Shown here: piece by piece, positions 52,073 to 53,583 of the stretch
How positions within the stretch are numbered: the first letter of the stretch is position 1
How the letters are laid out: every line of letters starts with the position of its first letter
Assembly: GCA_964401385.1 (NCBI GenBank)
Contig: CAYNYF010000020.1
Span: 1-53,583, forward strand
Length of the DNA stretch: 53,583 bases
Direction of reading: 5' to 3'
DNA from: CAYNYF01 sp964401385
GTDB taxonomy: Bacteria > Planctomycetota > Phycisphaerae > SM23-33
Translations under genes and position numbers: made by a program
The notes under the pieces: generated by a model
Database searches by the model: none
What the model was told of the DNA's origin: nothing
Seen by the model: only the letters and a program-made list of their open reading frames with translations

Positions 52073-53371
52073 GTGGATGATCCGCTACTATGGGTGGTCG
52101 TTGGGTCGGCCACCCTATCAGGCTTTTTTTCACTCAACGGTTACGCGCTACGCAATGTTTCCCGCCGCGACCTCGAGGCGACCTTTGAGGACCAACCCAG
52201 TCGCTTTCTGGGGCCAGTCCGAAAGTACCTGCCGCAGTTGGAGATGGTTTGCGCTCTGCTGCGAGCCGTGTTCAACCTGATGCTGCTGGTGGCGCTGCTG
52301 GGGCTGTTCGAGACCGCCGGGGACAGCCTTGTCCGAATCATCTCCGCGGTGGCGGTGGCAGCGGTCATTATCAGCATCCTCGTCATCGCCATTCCGCACG
52401 CCTGGGCGAACTACTCCGCGGCGAAGATTCTGGCCACCACCGCGCCGGTCCTGCTGGCACTGCGCTGGGCGCTCTGGCCGGTTGTGGCGGTGATGCGAGC
52501 CTTCAACGTGCCCGTCCGCCGCCTCAGCGGCGTGCCCGACCCCGTTTCGAGCACAGACAGCAACGGAAACTCCCACAACGATCAATCCCGCCTGGAGACC
52601 GCCGTCAAGGCCGAGATCCTTCAGGTTGCGTCCGAGGGACAGGCCGAGGGCGCCGTCGACGACGAAGAGATGGAAATGCTCGAATCCGTCATCGAGTTCA
52701 GCGACCAGCAGGCCGGGGAGATCATTACTCCCAGAACCGACATCGTCGCCCTGCCCATCGACGCGACCCCCGATCAGATCCGACAAACCGTCAATCAGGC
52801 CGGGCATACCCGAATCCCCATCTACGACGGCGACATTGATAACATCGTCGGCATCCTCCACGCCAAAGACTTGCTGCGCATCGAGCAACCCCAGCGAGTC
52901 GACCTCCGGCAGATCATGCGAAAGCCCTTCTTCGTCCCGGAGACCAAGCGCCTGGATGAGATGCTGCGCGAGTTCAAGGCTCGTAAGAGCCACATGGCCA
53001 TCGTATTGGACGAATACGGCGGCACCGCCGGTCTGGTGACCGTCGAGGACCTGATCGAAGAGATCGTTGGCGACATCTCCGACGAGCATGACCTACCCGA
53101 ATCGGCCCTGATAAAGCGGATCGACGCGCGCACCCTCGAGGTCGACGGGCGAATGTACATCGACGACCTCAACGACGCCACCGGGTTGGAGTTGCCGGAA
53201 GACGAGGACTACGACACCCTCGCCGGTTTCGTTTTCTCCGAACTGGGCTTCATCCCGCCAGTGGGCGAAACTCTCAACGCCTACGGCGCGACCTTCACCG
53301 TCCTGGCCGCCGAGGCCCGAAAGATCACGCGCCTTCGCGTGGAAATCCCCGCTCCGCAGAAAAAGGCGTAA
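52073..53371 (+). CDS. CNNM/CorC-type protein with CBS pair
   Basis: The GTG at 52073 is used. The 432-residue protein has an N-terminal membrane region with three or four helices (about 5-25, 60-85, 92-112, 125-150; DUF21/CNNM type), then a cytosolic CBS pair (about 210-335, containing EIITPRTDIVALPIDATPDQ and HAKDLLRIEQPQRVDL) and the C-terminal CorC-HlyC domain (VGDISDEHDLPE and the RIDARTLEVDGRMYIDDLN stretch). Relatives take part in Mg2+/Co2+ transport or efflux, or resistance. Gene order after ybeY fits ybeX/corC. Confidence 0.9.
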   Translation: MDDPLLWVVVGSATLSGFFSLNGYALRNVSRRDLEATFEDQPSRFLGPVRKYLPQLEMVCALLRAVFNLMLLVALLGLFETAGDSLVRIISAVAVAAVIISILVIAIPHAWANYSAAKILATTAPVLLALRWALWPVVAVMRAFNVPVRRLSGVPDPVSSTDSNGNSHNDQSRLETAVKAEILQVASEGQAEGAVDDEEMEMLESVIEFSDQQAGEIITPRTDIVALPIDATPDQIRQTVNQAGHTRIPIYDGDIDNIVGILHAKDLLRIEQPQRVDLRQIMRKPFFVPETKRLDEMLREFKARKSHMAIVLDEYGGTAGLVTVEDLIEEIVGDISDEHDLPESALIKRIDARTLEVDGRMYIDDLNDATGLELPEDEDYDTLAGFVFSELGFIPPVGETLNAYGATFTVLAAEARKITRLRVEIPAPQKKA

Positions 53372-53583
53372 TCGCCGGCCGGATCCAACCAGAAGCGCCA
53401 AGAGGCGGCTACTTGGCAACGATATTCCGCGCGTTCGCGTTCGGCAGCTCTTTCGATCCACCCGTCCTCCTTCCGGACTTCACCCACCCGCTTGCCAATC
53501 CCGGGCGGATCGCAGGCCGACGAGGCCCCTAGGCAGGCGGGAGCGAACCGATTAAACTATGGTCGGATCATGCCCACGACCGA
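53372..53583. other. end of window, no supported gene
   Basis: The last 212 bp hold no complete gene. An ATG at about 53571 (ATCATGCCCACGACC) could open a next gene on the plus strand, but it lacks a visible ribosome site and is cut by the window edge. Confidence 0.3.

Overview
The window is GC-rich, gene-dense bacterial chromosome, apart from a virion-gene block at its left edge. MlaE, two AsmA/TamB-like proteins and several exported proteins imply a Gram-negative cell with an outer membrane; murD implies peptidoglycan. Together with a eukaryote-type adenylosuccinate lyase, a short atypical sigma-70 factor, a C2H2 zinc-finger protein and many large exported proteins without familiar names, this fits Planctomycetota (Phycisphaerae-like). 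That placement is inference, not a database result.

Layout. (1) 1-7316, all minus strand: a phage/prophage structural module read right to left (portal, coiled-coil scaffold-like protein, SU10-type major capsid protein, six connector/tail-like genes and a gene running off the edge), with ATGA overlaps and no terminase at its right end. (2) 7341-18481: purB, murD, a zinc-finger gene, an AsmA-like gene, a DUF547 lipoprotein, an orphan MlaE permease with an Mpo1-like gene, and an 802-residue exported protein with mirrored internal duplication. Two copies of a dispersed element with motifs exactly 110 bp apart lie here, with 7-bp and 10-bp tandem repeats. (3) 18729-28196: DegT/AHBA-type aminotransferase, sigma factor, DUF4139 protein, THEP1-like NTPase, galK, an ART-like/HEAT protein coupled to a class III cyclase, and a thioredoxin-like protein. 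(4) 28476-36777: exported protein, FucI-like isomerase, a Fic protein with its own palindromic operator, an aspartoacylase-family hydrolase, trpD and tsaB. (5) 37104-53371: 1404-residue AsmA/TamB-like protein with a YihY-family protein, an orphan NarL-type regulator, a HEAT-bearing esterase-like protein, a pyrF-kinase-ADH operon, prfB with the classical +1 frameshift, a GT87-type transferase, and ybeY followed by a CorC/CNNM gene.

Most genes are housekeeping (purine, pyrimidine, tryptophan, galactose, wall, tRNA t6A, translation termination, rRNA maturation), scattered in short operons. The unusual content is the repeat families, the terminase-less virion module, the cyclase/ART-HEAT pair and the operator-controlled Fic gene. 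I saw no tRNA, rRNA, CRISPR array, transposase or integrase.
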